Shown: positions 46,898 to 55,941, counted from the stretch's first letter. The stretch is 64,000 nucleotides of DNA from DAIDJD01 sp035485275 (GCA_035485275.1 DATHOE010000014.1:4306-68305), one strand, 5' to 3'. Program-made: numbers and translations. Notes: generated by a model not told the origin, from the sequence alone.

Positions 46898-49312
46898 ATG
46901 AAACGCAAAATCCTGGTCGTAGGAAACGGCATGGCCGGCGTCCGCTGCGTCGAGGAGATCCTGCGCCTTGAGCCCGACGCCTTCGACATCACCATCGTCG
47001 GCGCCGAGCCCCACCCGAACTACAACCGCATCCTGCTGTCGAAGGTGCTGGGCGGGGAGGGCGGACTTGAGGACATCATCCTCAACCCCTACAGCTGGTA
47101 CGAGGAGCACGGCGTCGCCCTGTACACGGGCGCGGAGGTCACGGGCCTGGACCTGGAGGCCCGCACGGCCTCGCTGGACAACGGCCAGGAGCTGGGTTTC
47201 GACGAGTTGATCCTGGCCACCGGCTCCCTGCCCGTAATGCTGCCCCTGCCGGGCGTGGAGAAGGAAGGGGTCATCGCCTTCAGGGACGTCAAGGACTGCG
47301 AGGCCATGCGCGAGGCGGCCCGGCGCTACCAGCACGCGGTGGTCATCGGCGGCGGCCTGCTGGGCCTGGAGGCGGCCCGCGGCCTGCTCAACTTGGGCAT
47401 GCAGGCCCGCGTGGTGCACGTCCTGGACTGCCTCATGGAACGCCAGCTCGATCCATTCGCCTCCAAGCTCCTGCAGCAGGACCTCGAGCGCCAGGGCATG
47501 CTGTTCACCATGGAGGCGCAGAGCGAGCGCATCCTGGGCGAGGACAGGGTCCAGGCCCTCCAACTCAAGGACGGGCGCGTGCTCGCTGCCGACCTCCTGG
47601 TGATGGCCGTGGGCATCAAGCCAAACGTGGCGCTGGCCAAGGCCGCCGGGCTTGAGATCAAGCGGGGCATCGTCTGCGACGACTTCATGCGCGCGTCCAA
47701 ACCCCATGTGTGGGCTGTGGGCGAGTGCGCCGAGCACCGCGGGCTGGTCTACGGCCTGGTCGCGCCCCTCTACGAGCAGGGCCTGGTGCTCGCCCGCTCC
47801 CTTTGCGGCGCGGAGGGCGAGGCCTACACCGGCTCCACCATCCACACCAAGCTCAAGGTGTCCGGAGTGGACGTGTTCTCGGCCGGGGAATTCAACGAGG
47901 TCGGCGAAACCAAGGCCTACCGCTTCCGCGACGATTTCAGCGGCGTGTACAAGAAAGTCCTGGCCCGCGAGGGCAGGGTGGTGGGCGGGGTGCTGTACGG
48001 CGACACCTCCGATTCCCAGAAAATTTTGCAGTTGATGCGCGAGCCCGACGGCGAGGCCCGCCTGTCCGCGCTCTTCGGCGCGGCCTCCAAGGAGGTCAAG
48101 GAGGCCGCCGGGGTGGAAGCCATGGCCCCGGCGGACATCGTGTGCTCCTGCAATGGGGTTTCCAAGCAGAGCATCCTGGACGCCATCAAGACCAAGGGCT
48201 GCTCCAGCGTCGACCAGATCAAGGCCTGCACCAACGCGGCCCGCTCCTGCGGCGGCTGCAAGCCGCTGGTGCAGGACCTGCTAAAGATGGCCATGGGGCC
48301 CGACCTGGCGGAGGAGAAGGAGCACATCTGCGACTGCACCGAGCTGAGCCGCGACGAGGTGGTGGCCGAGATCAAGGCCAAGTCCCTGAGCACGGGCAAG
48401 GAAGTGCGCATGGTCCTGGGATGGAAAAACGAGGAAGGCTGCTCCAAATGCCGGCCGGCCGTGAACTACTACCTGAATATGCTCTTCCCGGACAGGCATG
48501 CCGACGAGGTTTCCAGCCGTTTCGTCAACGAGCGCCTGCACGCCAACATCCAAAAGGACGGGACTTTCTCCGTGGTGCCGCGCATCCGCGGAGGGGTGAC
48601 CAACCCGGCCGAATTGCGCAGGATCGCGGACGCGGCGGAGAAGTTCAATGTGCCCATGGTCAAGATCACCGGTGGCCAGCGCATCGACCTTCTGGGGGTC
48701 AAGAAGGAGGACCTGCCCGCGATCTGGGCGGAGCTGGATATGCCATCGGGCTACGCCTACGCCAAGGCCCTGCGCACGGTGAAGACCTGCGTCGGGAGCG
48801 AGTTCTGCCGCTACGGGGTGGGCGACTCCACCAGCCTGGGGATAGCCCTGGAGAAGAAGTTTGAGATGCTCAACACGCCCGCCAAGGTTAAGATGGCCGT
48901 GTCGGGCTGCCCGCGCAACTGCGCGGAATGCGCCATCAAGGACGTCGGCGTGGTGGCGGTGGACGGCGGACAGTGGGACGTGTTCACCGGCGGCAACGGC
49001 GGCGTCAGCCTCAAGGGCGCGGAGCTGCTGGCGCGGGTGGACAGCGCGGAGGAGGTCATCGCGCTGACCGCCGCCTACCTGCAACACTACCGCGAGACCG
49101 CCAACTGGAACGAGCGCACAGCGCCCTGGCAGGAGCGCCTGGGGCTGGAGGCCATCAAGGCGGTGGTGCTGGACCCCACCCGGGCCCCGGGGCTGGTGGA
49201 GCGCATGGAAGCCACCCTGGCCACCTACAAGGATCCCTGGGCCGCTGCGGCCAAGGACGCCGGCCTGTGGAAGGATTCCGCGGCCAAGGCCCTGCCCGTG
49301 GGGCAGGCGTGA
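46898..49312 (+). CDS. nirB: NAD(P)H-dependent nitrite reductase large subunit
   Basis: 804 residues. N-terminal pyridine-nucleotide oxidoreductase (KILVVGNGMAGVRCVEEIL, YNRILLSKVLGG, VIGGGLLGLEAARGLLNLG). A BFD-like [2Fe-2S] domain (VCSCNGVSK ... CGGCKPL) and a second Cys set (CDCTELSRDEV ... GCSKCRPAV). Then the sulfite/nitrite reductase halves with the [4Fe-4S]-siroheme cysteines TCVGSEFC and SGCPRNCAEC. It reduces nitrite to ammonium with NADH or NADPH. GGAGG lies six bases before ATG 46898. Confidence 0.95.
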   Translation: MKRKILVVGNGMAGVRCVEEILRLEPDAFDITIVGAEPHPNYNRILLSKVLGGEGGLEDIILNPYSWYEEHGVALYTGAEVTGLDLEARTASLDNGQELGFDELILATGSLPVMLPLPGVEKEGVIAFRDVKDCEAMREAARRYQHAVVIGGGLLGLEAARGLLNLGMQARVVHVLDCLMERQLDPFASKLLQQDLERQGMLFTMEAQSERILGEDRVQALQLKDGRVLAADLLVMAVGIKPNVALAKAAGLEIKRGIVCDDFMRASKPHVWAVGECAEHRGLVYGLVAPLYEQGLVLARSLCGAEGEAYTGSTIHTKLKVSGVDVFSAGEFNEVGETKAYRFRDDFSGVYKKVLAREGRVVGGVLYGDTSDSQKILQLMREPDGEARLSALFGAASKEVKEAAGVEAMAPADIVCSCNGVSKQSILDAIKTKGCSSVDQIKACTNAARSCGGCKPLVQDLLKMAMGPDLAEEKEHICDCTELSRDEVVAEIKAKSLSTGKEVRMVLGWKNEEGCSKCRPAVNYYLNMLFPDRHADEVSSRFVNERLHANIQKDGTFSVVPRIRGGVTNPAELRRIADAAEKFNVPMVKITGGQRIDLLGVKKEDLPAIWAELDMPSGYAYAKALRTVKTCVGSEFCRYGVGDSTSLGIALEKKFEMLNTPAKVKMAVSGCPRNCAECAIKDVGVVAVDGGQWDVFTGGNGGVSLKGAELLARVDSAEEVIALTAAYLQHYRETANWNERTAPWQERLGLEAIKAVVLDPTRAPGLVERMEATLATYKDPWAAAAKDAGLWKDSAAKALPVGQA

Positions 49313-49653
49313 AGGCCCCGGCAGGAAGGGAAGCCGTGGAATCCGCGCCGGGCCTGAAGGTGCCGCTGGAGGGCCTGATTCCCCAACAGGGAAGGCGCGT
49401 GGCCAGCCCCTGGGGCGAGGTGGCCGTGTTCCTGCTGTCCAACGGCGAGCCGCGGGCGCTGCTCAACCGCTGCCCCCACAAGGGCGGCACCTTGGCCGAG
49501 GGCATTGTCTGCGGCGAATACGTCTTCTGCACCCAGCACGACTGGAAGATCTGCCTGAAGGACGGCAAGGCCGCTCCTCCAGACAGCGGGTCGACCCCCG
49601 TGTTCAAGGCCGGCATCGTCGGACAGCATGTCGTCATCCAAAAGGAGGGCTGA
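49309..49653 (+). CDS. nirD: nitrite reductase small subunit (Rieske)
   Basis: 114 residues from GTG 49309, overlapping nirB by four bases; GTG 49336 is a possible shorter start. Rieske cluster ligands RCPHKGG and FCTQHDW are intact. It is about the usual size for NirD. Pairs with NirB. Confidence 0.9.
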   Translation: MKAPAGREAVESAPGLKVPLEGLIPQQGRRVASPWGEVAVFLLSNGEPRALLNRCPHKGGTLAEGIVCGEYVFCTQHDWKICLKDGKAAPPDSGSTPVFKAGIVGQHVVIQKEG

Positions 49654-49656
49654 AGG

Positions 49657-50709
49657 ATGCGCCAGTTCATCAAGGAGGTGGGGCGCGGCAAGGAAGGCGC
49701 GCGCGACCTGACCATGGAGGAGGCCCTCGAGGCGGCCGCCATGATCCTGGACGGGCGGTCCTCCGACGCCCAGACAGCCGCCTTCCTCATGGCGGTGCGG
49801 GTGAAGGGAGAGGCGCCCCAGGAGATCAGCGCCTTCGCCGAGGCCCTGCGCAAGCAGACCCGGCGCATCCCGGTCGACCCGCAGGACCTGCCCACGCTGC
49901 TGGACTGCGCCGGCCCCCACGACGGCCGCAAGGGTTTCGCCGCCACCCTGCCGGTGTCCGTGCTCTGCGCCGGGTTCGGGATCCCGGTGCTCCTGCATTC
50001 CTCGCCGACCCTGCCCCCCAAGATGGGCTCCTCCCTGGAGGACATCCTCCAGGCCGCCGGCTACAGCGCCCCGACCACGGCGCAGGAGGCGGGGGGGGAC
50101 CTGCGCCGCCGCAAGGTGGCCTACTATTCCTCCGAGATATTCTGCCCGCCCTTGGCCCGCCTGCGCCGGCTGCGGGAGGACATCGGCGTGCGCACACTGC
50201 TCAACACTGCGGAGAAGCTGCTCAACAGCGCCGGCGCGCGGCAGATGCTGGTGGGCGTGAACCACCAGTCGGCGGTGGAACGCCTGTCGGCCATGCCCCT
50301 GCCCGAGGGGGTCGACCGCCTCGTGATCGTCCAGGGGCTCGACGGCAGCGAGGACCTGCCGGTGCACAAGGTGTCCTCGGCCTTCGTGCTCAACCGCGGC
50401 CGCCGCAGCCGGCGCCTGCCGCTGGACCCCAGCACCTTCAAGCTCAACGCGGAATTGCGCCAGGAATACACGGCCGCCGAACAGGCCGAGATCATCGAGC
50501 GCGTGCTGGCCGGCGAGGAGCACCCTTCCATCGCCATCGAGCGCAACCTGGTCCTGTACAACGCGGCCTTCAGGCTGTGGATGTTCGGCGGCAGGGAGTC
50601 CCTGTCCGACGGGCTCCAGGAGGCCCTGGAGATGCTCAAGAGCGGCCGCTGCCTCACCCGCTACATCGCCTGGGTACGCCGGCGCCAGGAAAGCGAACTG
50701 GCGGCCTGA
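49657..50709 (+). CDS. TrpD-like (YbiB/TrpD2-type) glycosyltransferase-fold protein
   Basis: 350 residues. Overall anthranilate phosphoribosyltransferase fold: an N-terminal helical domain (FIKEVGRGKEGARDLTMEEA, SSDAQTAAFLMAVRVKGE) and the alpha/beta body. The PRPP-binding GTGGD of TrpD is replaced by CAGPHDG, and KHG is replaced by LHS, so it should not act as a canonical TrpD. YbiB-like relatives bind nucleic acids. Its position between nirD and the nitrate reductase, with a one-base overlap, suggests a nitrate-linked role that is not known. Confidence 0.75.
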   Translation: MRQFIKEVGRGKEGARDLTMEEALEAAAMILDGRSSDAQTAAFLMAVRVKGEAPQEISAFAEALRKQTRRIPVDPQDLPTLLDCAGPHDGRKGFAATLPVSVLCAGFGIPVLLHSSPTLPPKMGSSLEDILQAAGYSAPTTAQEAGGDLRRRKVAYYSSEIFCPPLARLRRLREDIGVRTLLNTAEKLLNSAGARQMLVGVNHQSAVERLSAMPLPEGVDRLVIVQGLDGSEDLPVHKVSSAFVLNRGRRSRRLPLDPSTFKLNAELRQEYTAAEQAEIIERVLAGEEHPSIAIERNLVLYNAAFRLWMFGGRESLSDGLQEALEMLKSGRCLTRYIAWVRRRQESELAA

Positions 50710-52838
50710 TGCCGATCCTGATGGAGGGCAGCGTCGCGGGCTGGAACGAGGGTGAGCGCGCGGTGGCCACCCACTGCAGCTACTGCGCCCTGCAATGCGC
50801 CCTCAAGCTGACCGTGGACCTGAACTCCAACAAGGTGGTCAAGGTGCGTGGCCGCCGCGACTTCCCGACCAGCCGCGGCCTGAGCTGCATCAAGGGCCAG
50901 ACCGCGCACCTCCAGTTGGACCACCCCCAAAGGCTGACCACGCCGCTTCTGCGCGTGGACGGCGAATACAAGCCCATCCCCTGGGACCAGGCCCTGGACC
51001 ACGCGGCCAGGCGCATGCGGGAAGTGCAGGCCGCCCACGGGCGCGACGCCATGGCGGTCTACGGTTCCGGAGCCCTGGGCAACGAGACGGTCTACCTTCT
51101 GGGCAAGTTCGCGCGTGTGGCCCTGCGAACGGCCAACATCGACTACAACGGCCGCTACTGCATGAGCTCGGCGGCAGCGGCCCAGAACGCTGTGCTGGGG
51201 CTGGACCGGGGTCTGCACTTTCCCCTGTCCGACCTGGAGCACAGCCGCTGCATCGTGCTGGCCGGCGCCAACATTGCCGAGTGCCTGCCGCCCATCGCGG
51301 TCTTCGTGCGCCACGCCAAGCGCCGGGGCTGCAAGGTCATCGTGCTGGAGCCGAGGGTCAACCAGACGAGCAAGCTGGCGGACCTGCACCTCAAGGCCCG
51401 CCCGGGCAGCGACCTGGCCATAGCCCTGGCCCTCCTGCACGAGGTGCAGGCGCGCGGAGCGGTGGACGAGGCCTACCTGGCCTCCCGCTGCAGCGGCGCC
51501 AAGGAGGCCCTGGAGGCCGTGCGCGACTGCGACGCGGCCTGGGCCGAATCCTTAAGCGGTGTGCCGGCGGAGGACATCCGTCGGGCCGCGGAGTGGCTGG
51601 CGACCTGCACCCCCAGCGTCATCCTGACGGGGCGCGGCGTGGAACAGCACGCCAAAGGGCCCGAGACGGTCATGGCCTTCCTGCAGGTGGCCCTGGCCCT
51701 GGGCCAGGTGGGCCTGGCCTCGGGCGGCTTCGGCACTTTGACGGGCCAGGGCAACGGCCAGGGCGGCCGCGAGCAGGGCCAGAAGGCCGACCAACTGCCC
51801 GGCTACCGCAGCATAGAGAACGACCTGGACCGCCAGGCCGTGGCCGAGGTCTGGGGGATAGCTCCCGGGGAGCTGCCGGGCAAGGGCCTGTCAGCCCAGG
51901 AGCTTTTCCAGGCCCGCAACGCGGACAAGGTGCGGGGCATGTGGATCATGGCCTCCAACCCAGCCATCAGCGCGGCTAAGACCTCAGAGAGCGTCAGCAC
52001 GCTCAAGGGCCTGGATTTTCTGATGGTGAGCGATCTCTTCTTCAGCGAGACCTGCGCCCTGGCGGAGCTGGTCCTGCCCGCCGCGGCCTACGCCGAGGAA
52101 GAGGGCACCATGACGAATATCGAGGGCCGCGTGGTCCTGCGCCGCGCGGCGGTGGCCCCGCCCGGGGAGGCCAGGCCGGACTGGAAGGCGATCTGCGGCG
52201 TGGCCGGACGTTTGGGTGCCGGCCGCCACTTCAAGTTCGAATCCGTGGAGCAGGCCTTTGTGGAGCTGGCCCGCTGCACGCGCGGCGGACGCGCGGACTA
52301 CAGCGGCATGAACTACACCAAGCTGGAGCGCAACAAGGGCCTGTTCTGGCCCTGCCCCGGGGTCGGGCATCCGGGCACGCCGCGCCTGTTCACGGAGCGC
52401 TTCCAGCACGCCGACGGCAAGGCCCATATGCGGCCCCTGGCCTGGAGGGAGTCGAGCGAGGAGCCTGACGCGGACTACCCCTTCAGGCTGACCACCGGCC
52501 GCCTGCTGCACCACTATCTGAGCGGCACCCAAACCCGCCGCATCGAGGAGCTGAACCGCGCCGCGCCCAAGGCCTTTGTGGAGCTAAGCGCCGCCACGGG
52601 TGAGCGCCTGGGCCTGGCGGATGGCTCCCGCGCTCGGGTGCGGACCCGCAGGGGCGAGCTGGTCCTGGACGTGCGCCTGAACGCCGGCCAGGAGGACTCG
52701 ACGCTGTTCGTGCCCATGCACTTCCCCGGGGACGGCTGTTCCAATCGCCTGACCCAGGACGCCCTGTCCCCGCTGTCGAAGATGCCCGAGTTCAAGACCT
52801 GCGCCGCGGCCCTTGAAGCCGCCCCCGGGGAGGCCTGA
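50709..52838 (+). CDS. nasC: assimilatory nitrate reductase catalytic subunit
   Basis: 709 residues from ATG 50709 (overlaps the previous stop by one base). N-terminal [4Fe-4S] ligands THCSYCALQCALKL ... GLSCIKG; then molybdopterin domains with the Mo-ligand Cys in YCMSSAAAAQ, GANIAECLPP, GQGNGQGGREQGQKADQLPG and the C-terminal DPR domain (RLTTGRLLHHYLSGTQTRR). It reduces nitrate to nitrite in the cytoplasm. There is no C-terminal [2Fe-2S] extension, so it resembles Bacillus NasC and cyanobacterial NarB. A dedicated electron-transfer subunit is not encoded nearby, so the donor may be ferredoxin. Confidence 0.93.
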   Translation: MPILMEGSVAGWNEGERAVATHCSYCALQCALKLTVDLNSNKVVKVRGRRDFPTSRGLSCIKGQTAHLQLDHPQRLTTPLLRVDGEYKPIPWDQALDHAARRMREVQAAHGRDAMAVYGSGALGNETVYLLGKFARVALRTANIDYNGRYCMSSAAAAQNAVLGLDRGLHFPLSDLEHSRCIVLAGANIAECLPPIAVFVRHAKRRGCKVIVLEPRVNQTSKLADLHLKARPGSDLAIALALLHEVQARGAVDEAYLASRCSGAKEALEAVRDCDAAWAESLSGVPAEDIRRAAEWLATCTPSVILTGRGVEQHAKGPETVMAFLQVALALGQVGLASGGFGTLTGQGNGQGGREQGQKADQLPGYRSIENDLDRQAVAEVWGIAPGELPGKGLSAQELFQARNADKVRGMWIMASNPAISAAKTSESVSTLKGLDFLMVSDLFFSETCALAELVLPAAAYAEEEGTMTNIEGRVVLRRAAVAPPGEARPDWKAICGVAGRLGAGRHFKFESVEQAFVELARCTRGGRADYSGMNYTKLERNKGLFWPCPGVGHPGTPRLFTERFQHADGKAHMRPLAWRESSEEPDADYPFRLTTGRLLHHYLSGTQTRRIEELNRAAPKAFVELSAATGERLGLADGSRARVRTRRGELVLDVRLNAGQEDSTLFVPMHFPGDGCSNRLTQDALSPLSKMPEFKTCAAALEAAPGEA

Positions 52839-53236
52839 TGCTGCGCGAAATCACGGCCATCATCCGCGCCAACCGGTGGAAGCCGACGGCGGAAGCCCTG
52901 TGGGAAGCCGGCTTTCCGGCCCTGACCCGCCAGAGGGTCTTCGGCCGGGGGCGCCAGAAGGGCCTGCGCTATTCCGGGGATCCCGGGTCCTCGTCCGGCA
53001 TCGGGGTGCTGCCGAAGTGGATGCTGACCTTGGTCGTGGAGGACGCGCGCGTGGACGCGGCCCTGGCGGCGATCTGCAAGGCGAACCGCAGCGGCATGAT
53101 CGGCGACGGAAAGATCTTCATCACACGCCTCGACCAGGTGACGCGCCTGTCGGACGGGGCCGAGGACGCCGCGGCCCTGGGACTTGGGCCGGATCCCTCC
53201 CCTGAAGCCGGACGCAAGGAGGAACTGTGCGCCTGA
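52838..53236 (+). CDS. third NifI1-like P-II protein
   Basis: 132 residues from ATG 52838, overlapping the reductase stop by one base. LREITAIIRANRWKPTAEAL, VFGRGRQKGLRY, LPKWMLTLVVEDARV and SGMIGDGKIFITRLDQV are P-II motifs; the T-loop (SGDPGSSSGIGV) is distinct from the first copy. A C-terminal tail (EDAAALGLGPDPSPEAGRKE) is unusual for P-II. Adjacent to the nitrate reductase, so this copy may act on it. Confidence 0.85.
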   Translation: MLREITAIIRANRWKPTAEALWEAGFPALTRQRVFGRGRQKGLRYSGDPGSSSGIGVLPKWMLTLVVEDARVDAALAAICKANRSGMIGDGKIFITRLDQVTRLSDGAEDAAALGLGPDPSPEAGRKEELCA

Positions 53237-54207
53237 CGGACTCCTTCGGACGGGTGATGACGAGCCTGCGCCTCAGCGTGACGGACCGCTGCGACTTGCG
53301 CTGCGTCTACTGCATGCCGGCGCAGGGCGTGGAATGGCTGCCCCGGCGGGACCTGCTCAGCTTCGAGGAGATGGAGCGCCTGGTGCGCGTCCTGGCCGGC
53401 CTGGGCCTGCGGCGCCTGCGCCTCACCGGCGGCGAGCCCCTGCTGCGCAGGGACCTCCCCGCGCTGGTGGAGCGCCTGGCGCGTGTCCCCGGCATCGAGG
53501 ACCTCAGCCTCACCACCAACGGCACGCGCCTGGCCCCCTTGGCGGGCGCCCTGAAAGACGCGGGCCTGCACCGGGTGACGGTGAGCCTCGACAGCCTGGA
53601 CGCGGGGCGCTTCAAGGCCATCACCCGCGGCGCGGACCTGGGCGCCGTGCTGGCGGGACTGCGGGCCGCGGAACAGGCGGGCCTGGCCCCGATCAAAATC
53701 AATTGCGTTGTCCTGCCCGAGAACGAGGAGGACCTCCTGCCCCTGGCCGCGCTGAGCATGGAGCACCGCTGGGAGATCCGCTTCATCGAGGTGATGCCGG
53801 TGAGCTCCGCCCTGGGCCACGGCGTCAAGCCGGGCCTGCCCATGGAGCAGCTTAAAAGCCGCCTGGCGGGGCGCTGGGGCGGCCTGGAGCCGGTCCCCAC
53901 CGACGCGCACGCGCCGGCGCGGCGTTTCCGCCTTCCCCGCAGCCTGGGGAAATTGGGCTTCATCAGCTCGGTCAGCGAGCCTTTTTGCGGGGCCTGCGAC
54001 CGCCTGCGCCTGGGCCCCACGGGCCGCCTGCAGTTGTGCATGGCCCATCCCGACGGATTGGACCTCAGGCCCCTGCTCAAATCCGGCCTGGACGACCAGG
54101 GCCTGGCCGAGGCCCTGGTCGCGGCGGTCCTGCGCAAGCCGTCCGGCCACGCGTTCTACCGCGGGCCGCAGCCCCAAGGGCTGGCCATGTCGCGCATAGG
54201 AGGTTGA
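53227..54207 (+). CDS. moaA: GTP 3',8-cyclase MoaA
   Basis: 326 residues from GTG 53227, overlapping the P-II gene by ten bases. Radical-SAM cluster RCDLRCVYC; LRLTGGEPLLRRDL; LTTNGTRL; second cluster FCGACDRLRL ... LQLC; and the C-terminal GG (MSRIGG) needed for activity. It makes cyclic pyranopterin precursor with MoaC. Confidence 0.95.
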   Translation: MRLTDSFGRVMTSLRLSVTDRCDLRCVYCMPAQGVEWLPRRDLLSFEEMERLVRVLAGLGLRRLRLTGGEPLLRRDLPALVERLARVPGIEDLSLTTNGTRLAPLAGALKDAGLHRVTVSLDSLDAGRFKAITRGADLGAVLAGLRAAEQAGLAPIKINCVVLPENEEDLLPLAALSMEHRWEIRFIEVMPVSSALGHGVKPGLPMEQLKSRLAGRWGGLEPVPTDAHAPARRFRLPRSLGKLGFISSVSEPFCGACDRLRLGPTGRLQLCMAHPDGLDLRPLLKSGLDDQGLAEALVAAVLRKPSGHAFYRGPQPQGLAMSRIGG

Positions 54208-55155
54208 GTGCTGGACGTTGGAGCCAAGATCACGACCCTGAGGGAGGCCCGCGCCGAAGGCTTCATCCGCCTGGCGCCTTCGACCCTCGCGCGCCTCAAG
54301 GCCGGGGAAACGCCCAAGCCCGACGTGCTGGCCACGGCCCGCGCTGCGGCCCTGCTGGCGGCCAAGAAAACGCCCGAGCTCATCCCCCACTGCCATCCGA
54401 TCCCCCTGGAGGCCCTCAGCGTGGACCTGGTCGCGGAGGCGAAAGGCGTCCGCGTCACGGCCACGGCCGCGGCGATCGCCCGCACCGGCGTGGAGATGGA
54501 GGCCCTCTGCGCGGTGCAGGTGGCCTGCCTGGTGCTCTACGACATGCTCAAGGCCCTGGACCAGGCCATGGTCATCGAAGGCGTGCGCCTGCTGGATAAG
54601 AGCGGGGGCAAGGACGACTTCGCCCCCCACCTCAAGCCCGGCTACAAAGCCGCGGTGCTGGTGGCCTCGGACCGGGTCTCCCAGGGCCAGGCCGAGGACA
54701 AGACCGGGCCCTGGCTCCTGGGGCGACTGAAGGAGCTGGGCGTGCAGGAGCCCTCCTACCACCTCCTGCCCGACGACGAGGAAAAGATCCGCGCCCTCTT
54801 CCTGGACCTGCACGCGCAGGGGACGGACCTGGTGATATCCACGGGCGGCACGGGCCTGAGCCCGCGGGACCGGACCGTGGAGGCCCTGCGCCCGATCCTG
54901 GACAGGGAACTGCCCGGGGCCATGGAGGCCTCCCGCGCCTACGGCCAGGCCCGCACGCCCTACGCCATGCTCTCGCGCGGGCTGGCGGGGCACCGGGGCA
55001 AGACCCTCTATGTGACCCTGCCCGGCAGCAGCGGCGGGGTGCGCGACAGCTTCACGGCCCTGTTCCCGGCGCTCTTCCACGCCAGCCACGTGCTGGCGCA
55101 AGGGAGCCCTGCGCATGCGGCCCCCCCCGCCCCGGACTCCGGCGCGCGGCCGTGA
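54208..55155 (+). CDS. MoaC-MoaB(MogA) fusion protein
   Basis: 315 residues from GTG 54208, directly after the moaA stop. Residues 1-~145 are MoaC (LDVGAKITTLREARAEGFI, ELIPHCHPIPLEALSV, YDMLKALDQAMVIEGVRLLDKSGG). Residues ~150-300 are MoaB/MogA (AVLVASDRVSQGQAEDKTGP, VISTGGTGLSPRDRTVEALR, LPGSSGGVRDSF). MoaC completes cyclic pyranopterin; MogA adenylylates molybdopterin for MoeA. MoaC-MoaB fusions are known but uncommon. Confidence 0.9.
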   Translation: MLDVGAKITTLREARAEGFIRLAPSTLARLKAGETPKPDVLATARAAALLAAKKTPELIPHCHPIPLEALSVDLVAEAKGVRVTATAAAIARTGVEMEALCAVQVACLVLYDMLKALDQAMVIEGVRLLDKSGGKDDFAPHLKPGYKAAVLVASDRVSQGQAEDKTGPWLLGRLKELGVQEPSYHLLPDDEEKIRALFLDLHAQGTDLVISTGGTGLSPRDRTVEALRPILDRELPGAMEASRAYGQARTPYAMLSRGLAGHRGKTLYVTLPGSSGGVRDSFTALFPALFHASHVLAQGSPAHAAPPAPDSGARP

Positions 55156-55850
55156 AGGTGCAGGCCTCCTACTTCGGCGCCCTGCGGGCCCGCCTGGGCT
55201 GCGAGGGGCAATGGCTGGAGCTTCCCGCGGGGAGCAGCGCCGCGGACGCGGCTTGGGCCGCCTGCGGGCACCTGGGTCCCGAATGGCCGGCGTCCCTGCG
55301 CCTGGCCGTGAACGAGGAGATGGTCCCGGCAACGACGCTTCTGCGCGAGGGGGACAGCCTTTCCCTGCTGCCCCCGGTCAGCGGCGGCAGCGCCCTGGAC
55401 GCGGCCGTGGACGCCCTGGACCGCTGCTTTTTGACCGAGCAGGCCCTGGATCCGGCGCTGCTGCGCGATCTTGAGGATCCCGCCTGCGGGGCCCTGGCCA
55501 GCTTCGTGGGGAAGGTGCGGCGCGAGCACCGGGGCCGGGCGGTGATCCGCCTGGACTATGAGGCCCACCCGAGCCTGGCCCTGAAGGAGCTGCGCCGCGT
55601 GGCCCAGGACGCGCGCGCGCGCTGGACCCTGGGGCCCCTGCTGCTGGCCCACCGAGTGGGGCGCCTGGAGATCGGCGAGGTGGCCGTGCTCGTGGCGGTG
55701 GCCTCGGCGCACCGTGAGGAGGCCTTCGCGGCCTGCCGTTTCCTCATCGACGAGGTCAAGGCCCGGGTGCCGGTGTGGAAGCACGAATTCTACGCCGACT
55801 TGAGCGAGGCCTGGGTGGGCGCGCCGGGCTGGGAGAAGCCGCCCGCCTGA
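55152..55850 (+). CDS. MoaD-MoaE fusion (molybdopterin synthase, MoaX-like)
   Basis: 232 residues from GTG 55152. Residues 1-79 are MoaD (KVQASYFGALRARLGC, SLLPPVSGG), whose Gly-Gly must be free to carry sulfur; here it is followed without a break by MoaE (residues ~83-232; GALASFVGKVRREHRGRAVI, LDYEAHPSLALKEL, VPVWKHEFYADLSEAWV). MoaX proteins of Mycobacterium have the same layout and are cleaved after GG. Overlaps the MoaCB gene by four bases. No MoeB-like activator is in view. Confidence 0.88.
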   Translation: MKVQASYFGALRARLGCEGQWLELPAGSSAADAAWAACGHLGPEWPASLRLAVNEEMVPATTLLREGDSLSLLPPVSGGSALDAAVDALDRCFLTEQALDPALLRDLEDPACGALASFVGKVRREHRGRAVIRLDYEAHPSLALKELRRVAQDARARWTLGPLLLAHRVGRLEIGEVAVLVAVASAHREEAFAACRFLIDEVKARVPVWKHEFYADLSEAWVGAPGWEKPPA

Positions 55851-55890
55851 GGGCCGGCCGGCGTCCGGCGCGGCGCCCTGCGCTGGACTT

Positions 55891-55941
55891 ATCCAAAAAA
55901 TACTCACTTTAAAGCATTGCCATGATCTATTTTTTTTGGAT
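55891..55941. promoter_or_regulatory. A/T inverted repeat upstream of the TOBE-HTH regulator
   Basis: ATCCAAAAAATA ... TATTTTTTTTGGAT with a 25-base spacer, in a 110-bp GC-poor gap. It could be an operator for the regulator encoded downstream (a molybdate-responsive site), or a terminator of the moa operon if it folds as RNA. The classic ModE box (TATAT-N7-TAYAT) is not obvious. Confidence 0.4.
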
